From contig WPIO01000016.1 of NCBI GenBank assembly GCA_009760855.2, positions 5,167,001 to 5,231,000 on the forward strand: 64,000 bases of DNA, read 5' to 3'. The DNA is from Cristatella mucedo. Lineage: Eukaryota > Bryozoa > Phylactolaemata > Cristatellidae. The notes beneath the pieces are model-generated. The model had not been told where the DNA came from. It saw only the letters and a list, made by a program, of their open reading frames with translations, and did not search any database. Numbering within the stretch: the stretch's first letter is position 1; the number at the start of each line of letters is the position of its first letter. The position numbers and the translations under genes were made by a program. This document shows, piece after piece, positions 11,641-34,350 of the stretch.

Positions 11641-12934
11641 CTGTGCATGGCAACTGATCCCTGCGTCTTGCTCGAGCGACCCGGCCGGCGAGCATCGAAT
11701 CTAGTGCAGGTCACGGCCTATCTAGCCTCTACGGCGAACCGCATTTGCGATGCGGCATTGAGTGGGGCTTGACTCGGGCCGCATTAGTTATCGGAGGTTC
11801 TGCGATGCGGCTGTGTGCTCCAGGAACCGTCTGCGACGCGATCTTTGTTTCAAGTGAAGCTGCCCTCCTTCTGCAGGCGCCGTCAGAAAGCTGAGTCACG
11901 ATTTTCCTTTCTTCAATGGCAGAAAATAGCTCTTTGATCTGCTGCCTTCCAGTGCCGATCAGCTAGATGCCACCAATCGCCAACAGCGTCCAGCTGCTGC
12001 TGTGAAGCTACATTCAGCGGCTGCCAGGCTGGCTTAGGGATGACTTCGGCACAATCGCGACTGTGGCCCGTGCAGTTACTCCAGTCTGTGGGCTGTAGGA
12101 TACCAACGAAAGATAGTTGTACCACTAACAGTCACGAAAACGCGACAGCCAATGAAGGCAAGCGTCCGTGTTCTGATAGCTCACGTGCGATACCACTACG
12201 CTAGGTTTTTAACGAAAGACTTCAAGTTCAAGCTACGTCAGAGCGAGCAGGACAAGGAAAGGGGAGTAATACCACACTAGCACAACCACTAATACTGTTA
12301 CATTAAAAGCCAAGCCTTGGCTGCACCTTTTTTCAAAAGGTGGCAGATCGCTGACCTTGGGCAGGTGCTGAATGAATCGGGCTAGGTCATGCAAGCAGCC
12401 TCCCTAATTGGCAGGTGTTCGTTGCAGAGTCGTGCTAAATGGGATGGGACAGCATTCGCCGTAGGGTTGCCCGGCAACGAGGCAGAACTCCTCGCGCAAT
12501 CGCGTCGTAGACCGAAATCAGTTCAAATTCAGATGGAGTAGGCAGATTGCAAGAGTGCTCCATATCTACATGTGATCCATATCTACATATGCTCCATATC
12601 TATAATTGCCTGCAGGTGCTGGCTTATGCTGTTTCTGCACTTCTGCATATGTCGTCAGAGGTGGGTAGCTGTTGCACCTTACCTAAATGCACACTGGAGT
12701 CAAATCGCACTAAGCAGCAAATTTGGGCGTATGCAAAGATTTATGGGTTCGGACGGTCCGTGCAAATCACCCACAGACAGCTCGCAGCTAGCGTTTTTAA
12801 AATAAAAAAGCAGTCTAGCTAAACAACGACAAGAGATAATTTATACACTACCTTTTCATGGTAGCAGAGGATTACCCATATGCATGCATGTACTTATATT
12901 CATGCGTGCAAAAACCGCACGTTTTCACGCATAC

Positions 12935-13070
12935 ACACACACTCACACACGCACACACGCACACACACATGTGCTTGTGCTTGCATTGGCATGCACACGC
13001 GTGCATGTATCATGCACGCACGCACATACTTGCACACACACACACACACACACACATACACACACACGGG
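12935..13070. repeat. (CA)n microsatellite
   Basis: CACA with ACGC and ATGC interruptions in two blocks. Gives spurious Thr/His-rich open frames. Confidence 0.95.
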
Positions 13071-14514
13071 TGGGCATTTAAAGCAGGTGCTGTTCTTTGC
13101 ATATGTGCTGGCAGAAGCTCTAAGAATAAACCTATTTACGCAACCTACCTAATCTAATAAATTTATTAAATGCATTACATTTTCTTGATTAAGACTCCTG
13201 TTTGCCTTCTCAATCGCATCGTCGACCAGGCTTCCAAGCCTTCGAAGCCCCAGACAAGTGCATGGAGGACAGCAGCCATTGTTCGGCAGGCACTACCCGC
13301 ACTTGGTGTCATGCAGCGATGACCACACGCTCAGAGTATGGGCCGGTATCCGATCCTGGCATTTTCACGCGTCGCTACCGCGGTTAGAACACGACTCAAG
13401 CTGGACGTCACGTAAACGCGGTCGCAATACCAAATTACCGCACCACGAGCAGCAGCTGCAGGGAACGGGTGCCGATTTCGTAGCCGAAGCCGAAGCCATC
13501 GTAAAACCGAGCTGGAAAACCGAGTCAGAAACCACGGAGTCCTAAGTACGTCAGCGGGTGAAGGTCGTGCGGCGTTTTTTTAAAGGCTAGGCTTATGATT
13601 AGGTAATTAGAACAACCTCTGCACTCCGCAAACTCCACGATACGGATGAGCTTTAGTCAGAGCAGCATGTACAGTACAGCGGTAGCAAGTTGCAGTGCTG
13701 AGAGCATTAGTTATAACCAGCAGCAAGTGGGCTTACCATCTCCACAAGGCCATCAGCAAAGAATATCCTAATAAGGGGTGATGTAGGATCGTCGTGCGGA
13801 CTTTCTCGCGAGAACGTTTTCGGAATAAAGACTTGGAGAGGCGTGGGGCAAAACTGTTGCAAGGACTCTAAGCAGTAATGAAAGTGGTGCACCTTCGTCT
13901 CCAACAGATTCAATGCAGTTCAAGAGCCACAGATACTAGCGCAAGCCTTAGATATAAACCAGGGAAGAGAACCAACGAGCCCGAGCTGGCAGATCAGTGC
14001 AAAAGCGACATTTGGGGAGGCGGTAGGGGGAGTGAAACAATGGCCCAATCGCCTATCGCGGCCAATCACGTGCTATCTCTGCAGCTGAAAACTCCACATT
14101 CCATTCTCAACCATTTGCCTGCCCAGGCGACCAAACGGTGAGTGCAGCGTCGGAGATGGCAGCTGCCACTGCGAACTCGTGCTGAAATGGAGCGGTAAGC
14201 GAGCTTCAGCTGCCCAACATTGGTGTCGACTCCTAGCACTTGCACTGTCTAAAGGATTAGCTGCTAGCATCTGTAATAGCTAAAGAACTAGCTGTTCTGC
14301 TAGCACCCGTATTAGCTAGAGGATTACCTGCTAGCACCCGTACTGTCTAGAGGATTAGCTACTAGCACCAGTACTACCTAAGGGATAATCGGCCGCCCTT
14401 TGATGTACAGCTGTCTTGTCGAGAGATTGTAGATTGTATTGTACCTGGCTTCAGCAATTAGATGAACATTCATTACTTGACTGGTCCCATCCAGCACTGT
14501 CCCCTTCAGCACTG

Positions 14515-14705
14515 TCATCTGTAGCACTGTCCTCTGTAGCACTATCCTCTGTAGATCCCGCTGTCCTCTACATCACTACCTGGGGCGCGCTTCCTCATTT
14601 AAAGCTGTCCGTCATCTGTAGCACTGTCCTCTGTAGCACTATCCTCTGTAGATCCCGCTGTCCTCTATATCACTACCTGGGGCGCGCTTCCTCATTTAAA
14701 GCTAT
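14515..14705. repeat. 97-bp tandem duplication
   Basis: Two nearly identical copies starting TCATCTGTAGCACTGTCC at 14515 and 14612, each ending with GCGCTTCCTCATTTAAAGCT. Confidence 0.92.
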
Positions 14706-15604
14706 CCAAGTCACTTCAGCCTCATATTCCAAAAATTCCAACGACCTGCTTTATGTAATTGTTGCAGCACTTCTAAATACCCTACTGTTTGTATACAAAA
14801 GGTGCATCTAGATTGGCATTATTTGCCTGCTCGCACCTTCCTAGCCAGCCGGTAATCCAAGTCGAGCATTTGCCACGTGCAGACGGAGCTGTCCACGACG
14901 AAAAGGCAAGTTATTTGATCACCCAGAAAAGCTTGCACTAGAATGCACGCTTTAGGGGTCTTCAGTTTAAATCAAGTTATCAGCCAAGATACAGCAATGG
15001 CGCTGCTGCAGAGGAATCCTACCGGAAACAAAAGATTCCCACTGAGTCACTTGCGGAAGGTAATAAGTTAGGGCAGCGGAAGTAACTACAGTAGATAAGG
15101 GGGTGTGCACCACGAGCCTCCGTACACAGCAGAGGAATCCTATCGTGAGCAAAAGATTCCCATGAAAATGAGGCTGCCCGAAGACGTTAGAATGGAGAAG
15201 GCGCCCAAATGCAGTCGAGCAGGTAACGGCGTCACCAAAATCCGGCCATCCGGGACAGCATGGAACAAGCAGCTGAAGGTCGCTTAACACGTCCATTTAT
15301 TCTTAACACGTCCCCTTGGTCTCTCTATAATTTGCCATCTCTGAAATAGTCAGTCTTGCCCCCTACCCGGCTAAATCCTGGCTACGTCTATGCCTAAGGC
15401 TACCTTCGGTAATTGGTTAATTCGTGCGATTCGCGCCTCGTTGTGGTTTCAGCGAGCTCCTGTTTGACTCTCGAGGGGAAACCGGCATAGTACAAGTCTT
15501 CAGTATCTAGTCAACGCACTCATGGTTGTACTCAAGTCTGGATTAAGGATTAGTTACATATTCTTCGGAAATGAAAGAAGATTGTTAAAATTCGTTGGTT
15601 GACG

Positions 15605-15722
15605 AGCTGGTTTGGTCCAGCGGTTAAGGTGCTCGCCCCGACCAAGGTCAGACTGAGGTCAAGGGCTCGAGCCCCGAGGCACATGTGAAGCGCCTGAATA
15701 GAGAACAAGTTTATTATTATTT
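15605..15722 (+). mobile_element. SINE family 1 full-length copy
   Basis: TTTGGTCCAGCGGTTAAGG, GGGCTCGAGCCCCGAGG, then GTGAAGCGCCTGAATAGAG and ATT repeats. This is the best-preserved family member in the window. Confidence 0.8.
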
Positions 15723-15999
15723 GCAAATGAATTATCTTTATCTTTAAATCCTCAAATGTGCTGCAGAGATAATTACGGTGCGCTGCCTGTCTTTTCGGCG
15801 AAGACCATGGACCGGTGAGGCTGAAACTGTGAAAGGCTCAAGTTGCACCGATAGTGGAAAGGAACCTAGTCACTCTTTGAGACAGCTGGCTAATCAACTA
15901 GCTAGCTAAGCCCCCAAAAGATATTCGCTGCTGCCTTTTCAGCCTTCTCAACGAGTGGTCCATCAGTGGTGAAGTCAAGATTAAACCCCGAACAATATA

Positions 16000-16325
16000 C
16001 AGTTGAGCAAGCAGGCGCCCAGCGGAGTGACGGGAAAATTAAAGCTTGAATTATTCAAAAGCCTCATTGATATTGCGGCCGAACAGCCTTCGTAGCTATC
16101 GCTCAGTTCGCCGTGGGTAGGTGCCACAGGATTTCCTGCTGCAGGACTCGAACCCCTGACTACATGGGTCGGGCAAGATGCAGTATGGACGACGTGGCGC
16201 GTTCGGGCGCGCTCGGTAGGATAGCTGCATCGACCTTGCTGCAGGAAAGCTGTGGCAGTGGTATAGGTGGGTTCAGTGCCAGCCTTCAGTCTCCTCCCTT
16301 TCCAGCCAGCACATATCACTAGCAC
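16000..16325 (-). mobile_element. tRNA-derived SINE-like element
   Basis: Reverse strand has GGGGTTCGAGTCCTGCAG (B box) and a tail ATGAGGCTTTTGAATAATTC resembling the SINE-2 tail. The head is divergent. Confidence 0.5.
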
Positions 16326-18660
16326 ATGTCATCAGCACAATCCATCACCAGCGTCAACGGCTCCTCTTGTGACATTGCCCTTACTTTCTCACGTACTGAG
16401 AATTCGCTTGATTTCGCGTTTCTTCATAGATACGTTCGAATCGCTTCTTTCTGTAGTTTATGAAAAGTGTGAGGGTCTAGGATTCCCAATCAAGCTCAAT
16501 AGCGATTTCTTTTGGACGCGGAATGGCTTGTCAACCTAGCCGACAGGTCAAGCGTCCAGCTCAACTTGCGAGGGCAATGTTGTGGTTGCAATTCACCAGT
16601 TTATGGATAATGGGTCAGGATTTCTTTTGCAAATTTTTCAGAGTCCCATTGTAACAGGACCGCAGCCTATTCAACTAGCATGGCCCTCCTGATATTCTGC
16701 TACCTTGCTAATCTGTTACTCCTTATTACTGACAGCGGTACGGGTGACTAAACTTGCACAGCTTTTCATTACTCGCGTGCCATTTTGTCTTGTATGGACA
16801 TGGAAGTCACTTTCAAATTGCAATGCAGGCTGCAATGAACCATAGTCTGCGAACGGCATCTGTCGCAGCAACTTTGATGCACGCTTAGTTTTCTGTCTCT
16901 TTAATCGCGTTTGCATTGCTGTACGATTAATAACTTGATATGGCATTAAGGTTTTATTGTACCCCTGCTCCTCGGTAGCAAGTGTAATTTTACCGATTGC
17001 TAATGTCTCAGTGTAGAAAATGGCTGATGATCTCCATAATAATTTTTCTTTTATCAGGACATGTAATTAACTTGAAGTCTACATATTGTCAGCATTTTGC
17101 TAATATAGCTATTATCAAACGTCTGGTGCTAAGTCAACCGAATTATATTTTTATGTAAAATCCCTACTTAATCACATTGGTAAATCATATTACAATAAAA
17201 ATCTCTATTAAATTGCCATAACAAATTTCAGAACCTTAGTATTTGATTTTTCTTATTTTATCTTTGAATACTAGATGAAGCCATTGATGCGTGCTATCGG
17301 TAAGTTATCTAAGCATTAATAAATTACAGTCATTAATACCTTACTTAATAATACTTTCTGGCAATATAAATAATTTTAATGATACAGTAGCCTTAAGTTG
17401 ACCAGTTCGTTTTGGTTCGAGCTGCCTAGGTAGATAGAGGCTGCAAGCATCCGGCAGACACATGCAGCGGTGTCTACGGCTAATTTATGAAAGTAAGGAT
17501 GAGAAATTAATCCGCTTGAAAGAATCTTTTGATAATATGTTAAAGGCGTCCCGGGCATATTTTGGTATACCTCTCAGCAATCGGGACGATCGGAGCGAAT
17601 CGGAAAGATCGGAGCGAATCGGAAAGATCGGAGCGAATCGGAAAGATCGGAGCGAATCGGAAAGATCGAAGCGAATCGGAAAGATCGGAGCGAATCGGAA
17701 AGATCGAAGCGAATCGGAAAGATCGGAGCGAATCGGAAAGATCGAAGCGAATCGGCGCCTCATTTCACCAGCGAGAACTGCAAGAACGCTTTTCCAGGTA
17801 AGATGAAAAGCTGGTGCTAGAAACTGTGCGTCATAGAATTGTTGGTCACGAGTGAAATATATTAATAATAGGGAAATAATTGTATTTATGCCTTACTAAA
17901 ATCTTACCCTCTTCTATTAGAATAATACAAAGAAAAGAGCGATGAAGTAATTTGATAATCTTGGAATTCGGTGGGAACCAAGTGACCCCTCAGGCAATCG
18001 CTGCTCCTGCACGCAAGACTTTTCCGAGCGTTGGACTGCTAAGACTTAACTTTCTATATGATAACCAAATTATTTTTCATCTGTTACCTCATATACAAAG
18101 CTGTCCTGCGCTCGTCTTACTCAACTCTGTCAATGAAAAATCAGCTGTCTTCTGAAGAGAGCATTAAGATACAGAGGAAGACGCTGCAGATTTGAAAAAA
18201 TGAACAATTTCAGAAGTGAAGCTGAATCGAGAAGCCCATACTGCGTAAAAGAAGCACCGCGCGACAAATGGATCTGATGCGTAGGTCGCATCTAGCCCAG
18301 TGCCGAGCTCTTGACATATAGTCTGCGAAAGTCGCGGATGATGAAGAGGAGGACACACCTCCTCTCGCATTCTTCAGCTTCTCCGCCCGTCGTAGCAGTC
18401 ATTGCCTTCACCAGTTGCGATCGGTCCGTTCGAGGCAGTAGGAATTGTGTGCAAATGCAATCATAATTATTGGCGCCTTCTCCTCTTTGATTGCTCATCC
18501 GGGAGCCTGGAACCTTCGTTCTGCTCTATAAGAGAGCCCTCCCGTAAGAGAGTGTCCGTCTCCTGCTCTGGACTCCTGCTCGGTGCGCCTTAGCAAGCAA
18601 TAGAACAACCTCGCAACCGCTCGCTGGATGCCTTAGAGTACGACGAAATAGGGGATTCGC
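16326..18660. other. No gene recognised
   Basis: AT-rich anonymous sequence containing the 19-bp minisatellite at 17580-17758. Confidence 0.5.
17580..17758. repeat. 19-bp minisatellite
   Basis: About nine copies of GATCGGAGCGAATCGGAAA; one position alternates GGAG/GAAG between copies. It gives overlapping spurious open frames in several registers. Confidence 0.96.
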
Positions 18661-18779
18661 GGGAATAGCACGCTTGGTAAGGTGGTCGCTTCATACGACC
18701 TCGGTCCTGAGGTCTTGGGTTCGAATAAGCTAGCACAGGCAGATTGAATATCAAAGCAAGACGGTAATGTAAAGTAATA

Positions 18780-19080
18780 CGCCATAGTGTAATTTAATTT
18801 CACGTCATCTGTATCCTTCTGCGACTCCGAAAAACCACAGAGACTACGGGCGGGTTTTTCGCAGGAGAGCTTTCTACAGAAAGCACTCGGAGCCTGAGCG
18901 ACGGCTTTCGGTACGAGCATTTGGCGGCGAAAAGGCGTCGTCTCACGCAGCGAAGAGAAAGTGAGAAGCATCGCTGAGTCATGAGGTTAGTCGAGGTTGT
19001 GAGTAGCATGGCAGTAGCACCTCAGGACGGCTGGAAAACATGTTCAACAGTCGGCAGCAGGATAGATAGACGCCGTTGCG
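18780..19080 (-). mobile_element. LINE family B 3' fragment
   Basis: Same 3' region as 23640-23900: CTGCGACTCCG, GCAGGAGAGCTTTCTACAG, GGCTTTCGGTACG, GTGAGTAGCATGG. Read on the minus strand. Confidence 0.72.
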
Positions 19081-19261
19081 TAAAAATGCTGAAATCAATG
19101 TGACTATGCTCCGTATGGGTATTTCTGAGCTTTTTTAATGATACAGTTTTGAAAAAAATATATGCTTTCATATCATTATCCATTCAGTAACGTGGAAATC
19201 TTTTAAGAAGCTTCACTAAGCTTTTCGATTATCATATTTCTTAGAATATAAATCTTTTGTA

Positions 19262-19570
19262 TGGCACCCTAAGAGAACGTAATCTATTTTCAGGTGCTAC
19301 GCGTATGCCACGGGGCTCGAGCTCACGACCTCGGTCATCAAATACGTTCACCTTAAAAAAGTACTAGCTGATTTAACAGTCTCTTTTTGTATAGTGACAG
19401 AAGAACCTTGAAGGCTATCACCACCGCTTGCAGCGGCAATAAAGAGTCGCCCATCGCAGGATTCAAACCCACGACCTCGGAACTCGGGTGGCGAAAAGCA
19501 ACCGCCTTACGTAGTATATTGACCTTGGTTCGAGGCAAGCACCTTAACCAACTGGGCCAAGCTAGCGCGT
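19262..19570 (-). mobile_element. SINE 1 split by a nested SINE 2
   Basis: Minus strand. The head GGCCCAGTTGGTTAAGG of SINE 1 is followed by a whole SINE 2 (TAAGGCGGTTGCTTTTC, GGGTTTGAATCCTGCGATGG, CTGTTAAATCAGCTAG). Then SINE 1 resumes with ATTTGATGACCGAGGTCG, GAGCTCGAGCCCCG and its tail. Confidence 0.75.
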
Positions 19571-19959
19571 CCTTGAAATATTCGTCCAACTTTTCTTTAA
19601 GAAAGAAACCTACGCCAAGTTAGTAATCGATTGAATTTTTATTTATTGAATTTGTGTACCAAACATGAGGAAGCTACTGTCTTTTAAAAAATATCTTCTT
19701 TCTTACATGTAAATTATTGGACAGAGAATGATTTCAGGGAAGCTGACTAAATTGTACGCGGTTAAATTTTGACTTACTGCTTAAAAACGTTTTTTTAATA
19801 GCTACATCATCGTTAATCCTAATTATGTTAGCTTACTAGGTCGTGCAGACAGATATTCCAATCTTGGTAATAAGAAGACGTATGAAAATGCAGCGTTCTT
19901 TGGAATTTTTGACATTTCCGTAGTCCAATTTCATTTTTCACAATTTCAGTTTTCACTCT

Positions 19960-20092
19960 TAACCTCAAGCATGATAATACTCACCATTCAATTGCATCTC
20001 CCTTTGCAGCAAATGTAAAGCGCCTAGATAGAGATTGAGTTCTCTGAGGGCGCTTTATCAAGTGCATTATTATTATCTTTATTATAGTAGGA
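19960..20092 (+). mobile_element. LINE family A 3' terminal fragment
   Basis: CCATTCAATTGCATCTCC, then AAGCGCCTAGATAGAGATTG and ATT repeats. Only about 130 bases of the element are retained. Confidence 0.75.
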
Positions 20093-21130
20093 GGGGCAAA
20101 CGCCCCTGCCCGCCCAGCCTACTGCCCACTGCCAAATCCTGGCTCCGCCACCGGAAATGAGGGGTCATGACACCAAAGTACCTTGCTTTTTAACGGAATG
20201 CGACGTGCGACACAGTTTTGCCTGAAAGCGAATATCTAAGCACTCAACTATTTATGATAATGTGACGACCTTGGATGAACTCTACTAAACAGCAGACTAC
20301 ATCTGCGCTTCCGGAATGCACGCTCCGTGAACTGGTCGTGAGAAGTGAGCATCATTTGTCTGCTGCGAAATGGCGGAAATAGCGGAATGGCTAGCGGAAG
20401 AGCCTGCGGCGGAAATTTTGATAAACGCCTACCGAAAGACCGTAAGTCAAGTAAGCGATGAACTTTGGAGGCGTAAAACTTCCGCCCGACGTTGCGTATT
20501 CTCACACGGGCTAGCATCAAGGCTTTTATTAGCCACGTACCACCCATCCGCTTGATTAAAAGTTTGCAGGTCAGAGTGTTTTCATTGTGCACACCCAGGC
20601 AGGCAGCGCTTGTGTATACGTGCTCGCGATTCAAGCGGCGATTGGAGAGCATCCTCAGAGGTTAGAGGTTAGAGGTGCCGTGAGAGAGTGCGACCTGCAG
20701 TGCACTCTGGTCGCCTGCGCCGCTCTGAGTGCAGATTGCTGACGTGCAGTTAAACCTCGCCGGCCAACGCGATCAAACCGATGCTTATACGGACGCGGGA
20801 GACAGGCGCGCCTTTGCACCGCCGCGTACAAGTGCCGCGAACAAAACATTGCCTCACTTTAGCCAGCCTGTATTGAATGAACATGCAATTGAGTATGAAT
20901 CGCTATACTTTTGATTACCCAAACAGCTGTCCTAGCCTAAACCTTCTAGACTAAGCCTTCCGGAACCCTGAGACCGTGTCTGGCGACAATTAGACGACAC
21001 GTGGAGACAGTTAACCTTATCCTTGCGCGAGCAAGTAGCGACGAACCGACTCAGAGTTGTAGCCGGTGGTACGTCGCCACTCACCCAGCGGCGACGTACC
21101 GCTCTCGCGTCGAGCTCGCGAGCTAAACGG

Positions 21131-21132
<2 letters not shown>
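20093..21132. other. No gene recognised
   Basis: Moderately GC-rich; a 61-codon open frame at 20370 (MAEIAEWLAEEPAAEIL...) has no recognisable family and no splice support. Confidence 0.4.

Positions 21133-21211
<79 letters not shown>
21133..21211. repeat. (CT)n microsatellite downstream of filament stop
   Basis: Pure CT, about 39 copies, roughly 490 bases past the filament stop codon, so possibly in its 3' untranslated region. An AATAAA on the minus strand (TTTATT at 20525-20530) is the next plausible poly(A) signal. Confidence 0.97.
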
Positions 21212-21214
<3 letters not shown>

Positions 21215-21698
21215 GCGCTCGAGCACACGCGCGAAAACCTCTTGGCAAAGAAACCCGCACGATGTAGTGGTACGCGAAACGCCGAAGATTGCCCGTCGAT
21301 TGCCGTCGCCAGACGCCGCCGCCGCCGCAAACTTGAGACGCTGCTGCCTACGGTTGCACCACAGGTATCACTACGGACGCACCGACACCGAGCGCAGAGA
21401 CACGAGCCCCACGCTCGCTGCGTCTCTGCGCGCACGCTCGCTGCGTTGGTCGCTGCGCAGCGTCGCTCGGTTGAACACGCGAGACCGCGTGTGTAGCCTA
21501 AGCTTCCTGGACGCCACTCTAAACATTGAAATCTACGCATTGATCAGTATGTGTGTGTGTGCGTGCGTGCGTGTGTGTGTGTGTGTGTGGGGATGGGGAT
21601 ACCCAAGACACAAATTAGCAGGCGCGCCGGGGCAGCGCAGTGGCTCCTCGAAGCGATAGACGATTGCCGATGACTGTCTCCTCCTATCGGCAGGACGC

Positions 21699-32132
<10,434 letters not shown>

Positions 32133-32224
32133 TCTCTCTCAGCTGGAAACTCTCAGTACCGCCGCCGGAAACTAGCTGCCCGCGTCGAGCGGTTGTAGGA
32201 AAATGCGTCCGATCGCAAGCGGCA

Positions 32225-32245
32225 GCGTCTCTTAAATGGCCGACG
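32225..32245 (-). promoter_or_regulatory. Possible TATA-like element upstream of the filament gene
   Basis: A TTTAAG core on the minus strand about 100 bases before the filament start codon is the only AT-rich element in this GC-rich flank. Weak evidence; the start site of transcription is unknown. Confidence 0.2.
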
Positions 32246-32394
32246 GCGCTGGGAAATGCACCGCAGCCGAGCACGACGTTTCCGACTACGGCCCGCATAT
32301 GCTCGGGCCCCTGACCCCACTCTGACCCCTATTGGCTGCGGCGGGGGCTGGCCGGCCGGCTCGATCGGTAAAAAGGCCAGCGCGCCGATGGCAG

Positions 32395-32625
32395 CGCGCG
32401 AGATCTCGCAGCAGATCGTCTACGATCATCTCGAGATCGCAGCAGATCGCGCGAGATCTCGCAGCAGATCGTCTACGATCATCGCGCGATCGCAGCAGAT
32501 CGCGCGAGATCGCAGCAGATCGTCTACGATCATCGCGAGATCGCAGCAGATCGCGCGAGATCTCGCAGCAGATCTCTTCGATCATCGCGCGATCTGCTGC
32601 GATCGCGCGAGATCACAGCGATCGT
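32395..32625. repeat. GATC-rich palindromic tandem repeat upstream of filament gene
   Basis: Imperfect repeats built from GAGATCGCAGCAGATC, GTCTACGATCATCGCG and GCGCGAGATC blocks, with a period near 55 bases and reversed copies at the right end. It contains well over a dozen GATC sites. It lies about 260-490 bases upstream of the filament start codon. Confidence 0.85.
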
Positions 32626-32699
32626 TACGGACTCGCTTCGCTAGTTTTTCGCAAATGGCCCGCCGGCAGCGCCACGGTTATGGTAGCCTATTTGTGTTG

Positions 32700-33629
32700 A
32701 AACTTCAAACCTAGCCTGTAAGTTCCAGTCTGGTTTGAGAGCTAAGCACTCGTTGGAGTCAGCACCGCTTCCGGTGTTTAGCAACCTACTAAGGAATGCA
32801 GACTTGAGTAAAGTGTCTCCGCTCATGTTCTGCTTGATCTTTCCCAAGGGTTCGAAACTGTTGATCACCAAGTCCTTCGAGAGCGCCTCTCATATCGCCT
32901 GGACATCGCTGGCAATTGCTCGGGTCTTACTTATATCAGTAGAAGACTCGGTAGCATTGATGTGAATGAAAAAAGATCATCCGAGGAATCACTGAAATAT
33001 GGGGTACCTCAATGCTTTGTGCTTGGCCCCGTTCTTTTTACAACTCTTGCCAATGTGATCGCTAAGCACAACTTTGGCTTTTACTTCTCTGCCGATAACA
33101 GACAGAAGTACGTGATCTTATCCCTTCCAGCGCTTCTAGCTCTCTCAACTCGATTGCTGCATATACTGCTGACATCCGCGCTTGGATGGCAGCAAACTTT
33201 CTTAAACTGAATGATCATTAAAAAATGCTTATGGGCAAACCAAGTATGACTCTGAAATTGGAACGATTAGCGCTCAAAATGGGCTCTGCCAGTATATGCC
33301 CCTTAGTATCTGCAAGAAATCTAGGTGCCTGTTCCAAAGTGACCTTTCACTAGACGACCAACCACATTAGTTCGACCGTTAAGTCCGCCGACTTTCAGCC
33401 GTGTGACCTTTCGGAAATTCGGGCCTACATTCAAGTCGACCCATGCATGACACCCGGTCTTGACTTCTGCAATTCCCTTCTTGCACGTCTACCGGCAAAT
33501 GCTATCAGGCACCTAAAGCTGGTGCAAAACTCTGCAGCTAGGTTTTGCCTGACGTGACCATGGCATTTGCCAAGTTACATTACCTTTCGCCAGCCTGCAC
33601 TGACCAATCAAATACGGTTTTATCACTAA
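32700..33629 (+). mobile_element. LINE family A with RT remnants, left part
   Basis: Encodes in broken frames FQSGLRAKHSLES, LKYGVPQCFVLGPVLFT and LANVIAKHNFGFYF; the YxDD core is altered (SADNRQKYV). It starts about 570 bases upstream of the filament start codon. Cut at 33629 by an LTR-like insertion. Confidence 0.78.
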
Positions 33630-33924
33630 TGTTGTGTGAGCCTGCTGCTTCTGCTATTGTAATTAGTGCAGAAGCATTGACCACCGATGTATGCCCCATC
33701 TGCAACAGGTGGTTGGGCAATTGACTCGGCGCAGCGTCCGCAGCCTTTGATGTAAGCACGTGGCCCACCACAGATGCACTCCCCTATCTGTGGTGAGTCA
33801 GTCAGCTCGTACATGTACCCGCTGAGGGAATAAAGATCGAGTCTCGTTCTCCGCTCACGTCCGCGCTGTGTCTCCGTGAGACTCCACTAGCGCAGCTGCC
33901 GCCGGAGCCACAGCAATACAACGA
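33630..33924 (+). mobile_element. LTR-like insertion (solo LTR candidate) in LINE A
   Basis: About 295 bases beginning TGTTGTGTGAGCC and ending CAATACAACGA, with AATAAA at 33830. The flanks (GGTTTTATCACT on the left, ACTTTTAGGCCCC on the right) join up as one continuous LINE A when compared with 43765-43785. Confidence 0.6.
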
Positions 33925-34350
33925 TAACTTTTAGGCCCCTTAATTATCTGGCTCCAGCCTAACAATCACAACTACTCCCTAAGCAGGCTAAGCATCGTAC
34001 AATCCACTGCTGTTCTGACTAGTTGGGCCTCTACCTCGAGCCAACCTCAAATCCATCGGAGCCTTTTAGTTCATATGCTCCCAAAGCCTGGAACGTGCTC
34101 CCGACTGACGTAACGACATCCACTGACGGGGCTACATTTTTAAAAAAAGCTATAAAAGTCTGCTTCTCGCAGCACTTGCTCGATCCTTGCGATTGTGTCC
34201 TTTGTGCGCTTGCATGTGCAAATACTGCGCGTGCTACCGCTACCCGTCACGCTCATGCATCCTTTACAGCATTTGAAGAGTGCCGAGAAAGAAAATACAC
34301 ACGCGTTCTCTGAGGTCGCTATAGAAATGTATTTATTATCATTATTACTG
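33925..34350 (+). mobile_element. LINE family A, right part to 3' end
   Basis: Continues with GGCTCCAGCC, NPSEPFSSYAPKAWNVLPTD-type translation and a degenerate 3' hairpin region, ending in ATT repeats. Confidence 0.75.

Larger units (their letters stand above)
11641..15600. other. No gene recognised; several short tandem repeats
   Basis: Contains a 17-bp repeat CTCCATATCTACAT (12555-12610), a (CA)n tract (12935-13070), a roughly 31-bp repeat with GCTAGCACCCGTA (14255-14390) and the 97-bp duplication listed separately. Remaining sequence is anonymous. Confidence 0.5.

Noticed and set aside
6470..15722. tRNA genes at 6470 and 15605
   Set aside because: A and B boxes are present but the sequences do not close into a cloverleaf and continue into a SINE tail; these are SINE heads.
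17462..17806. Charged repeat proteins (KDRSESER)
   Set aside because: Direct translation of the 19-bp minisatellite.
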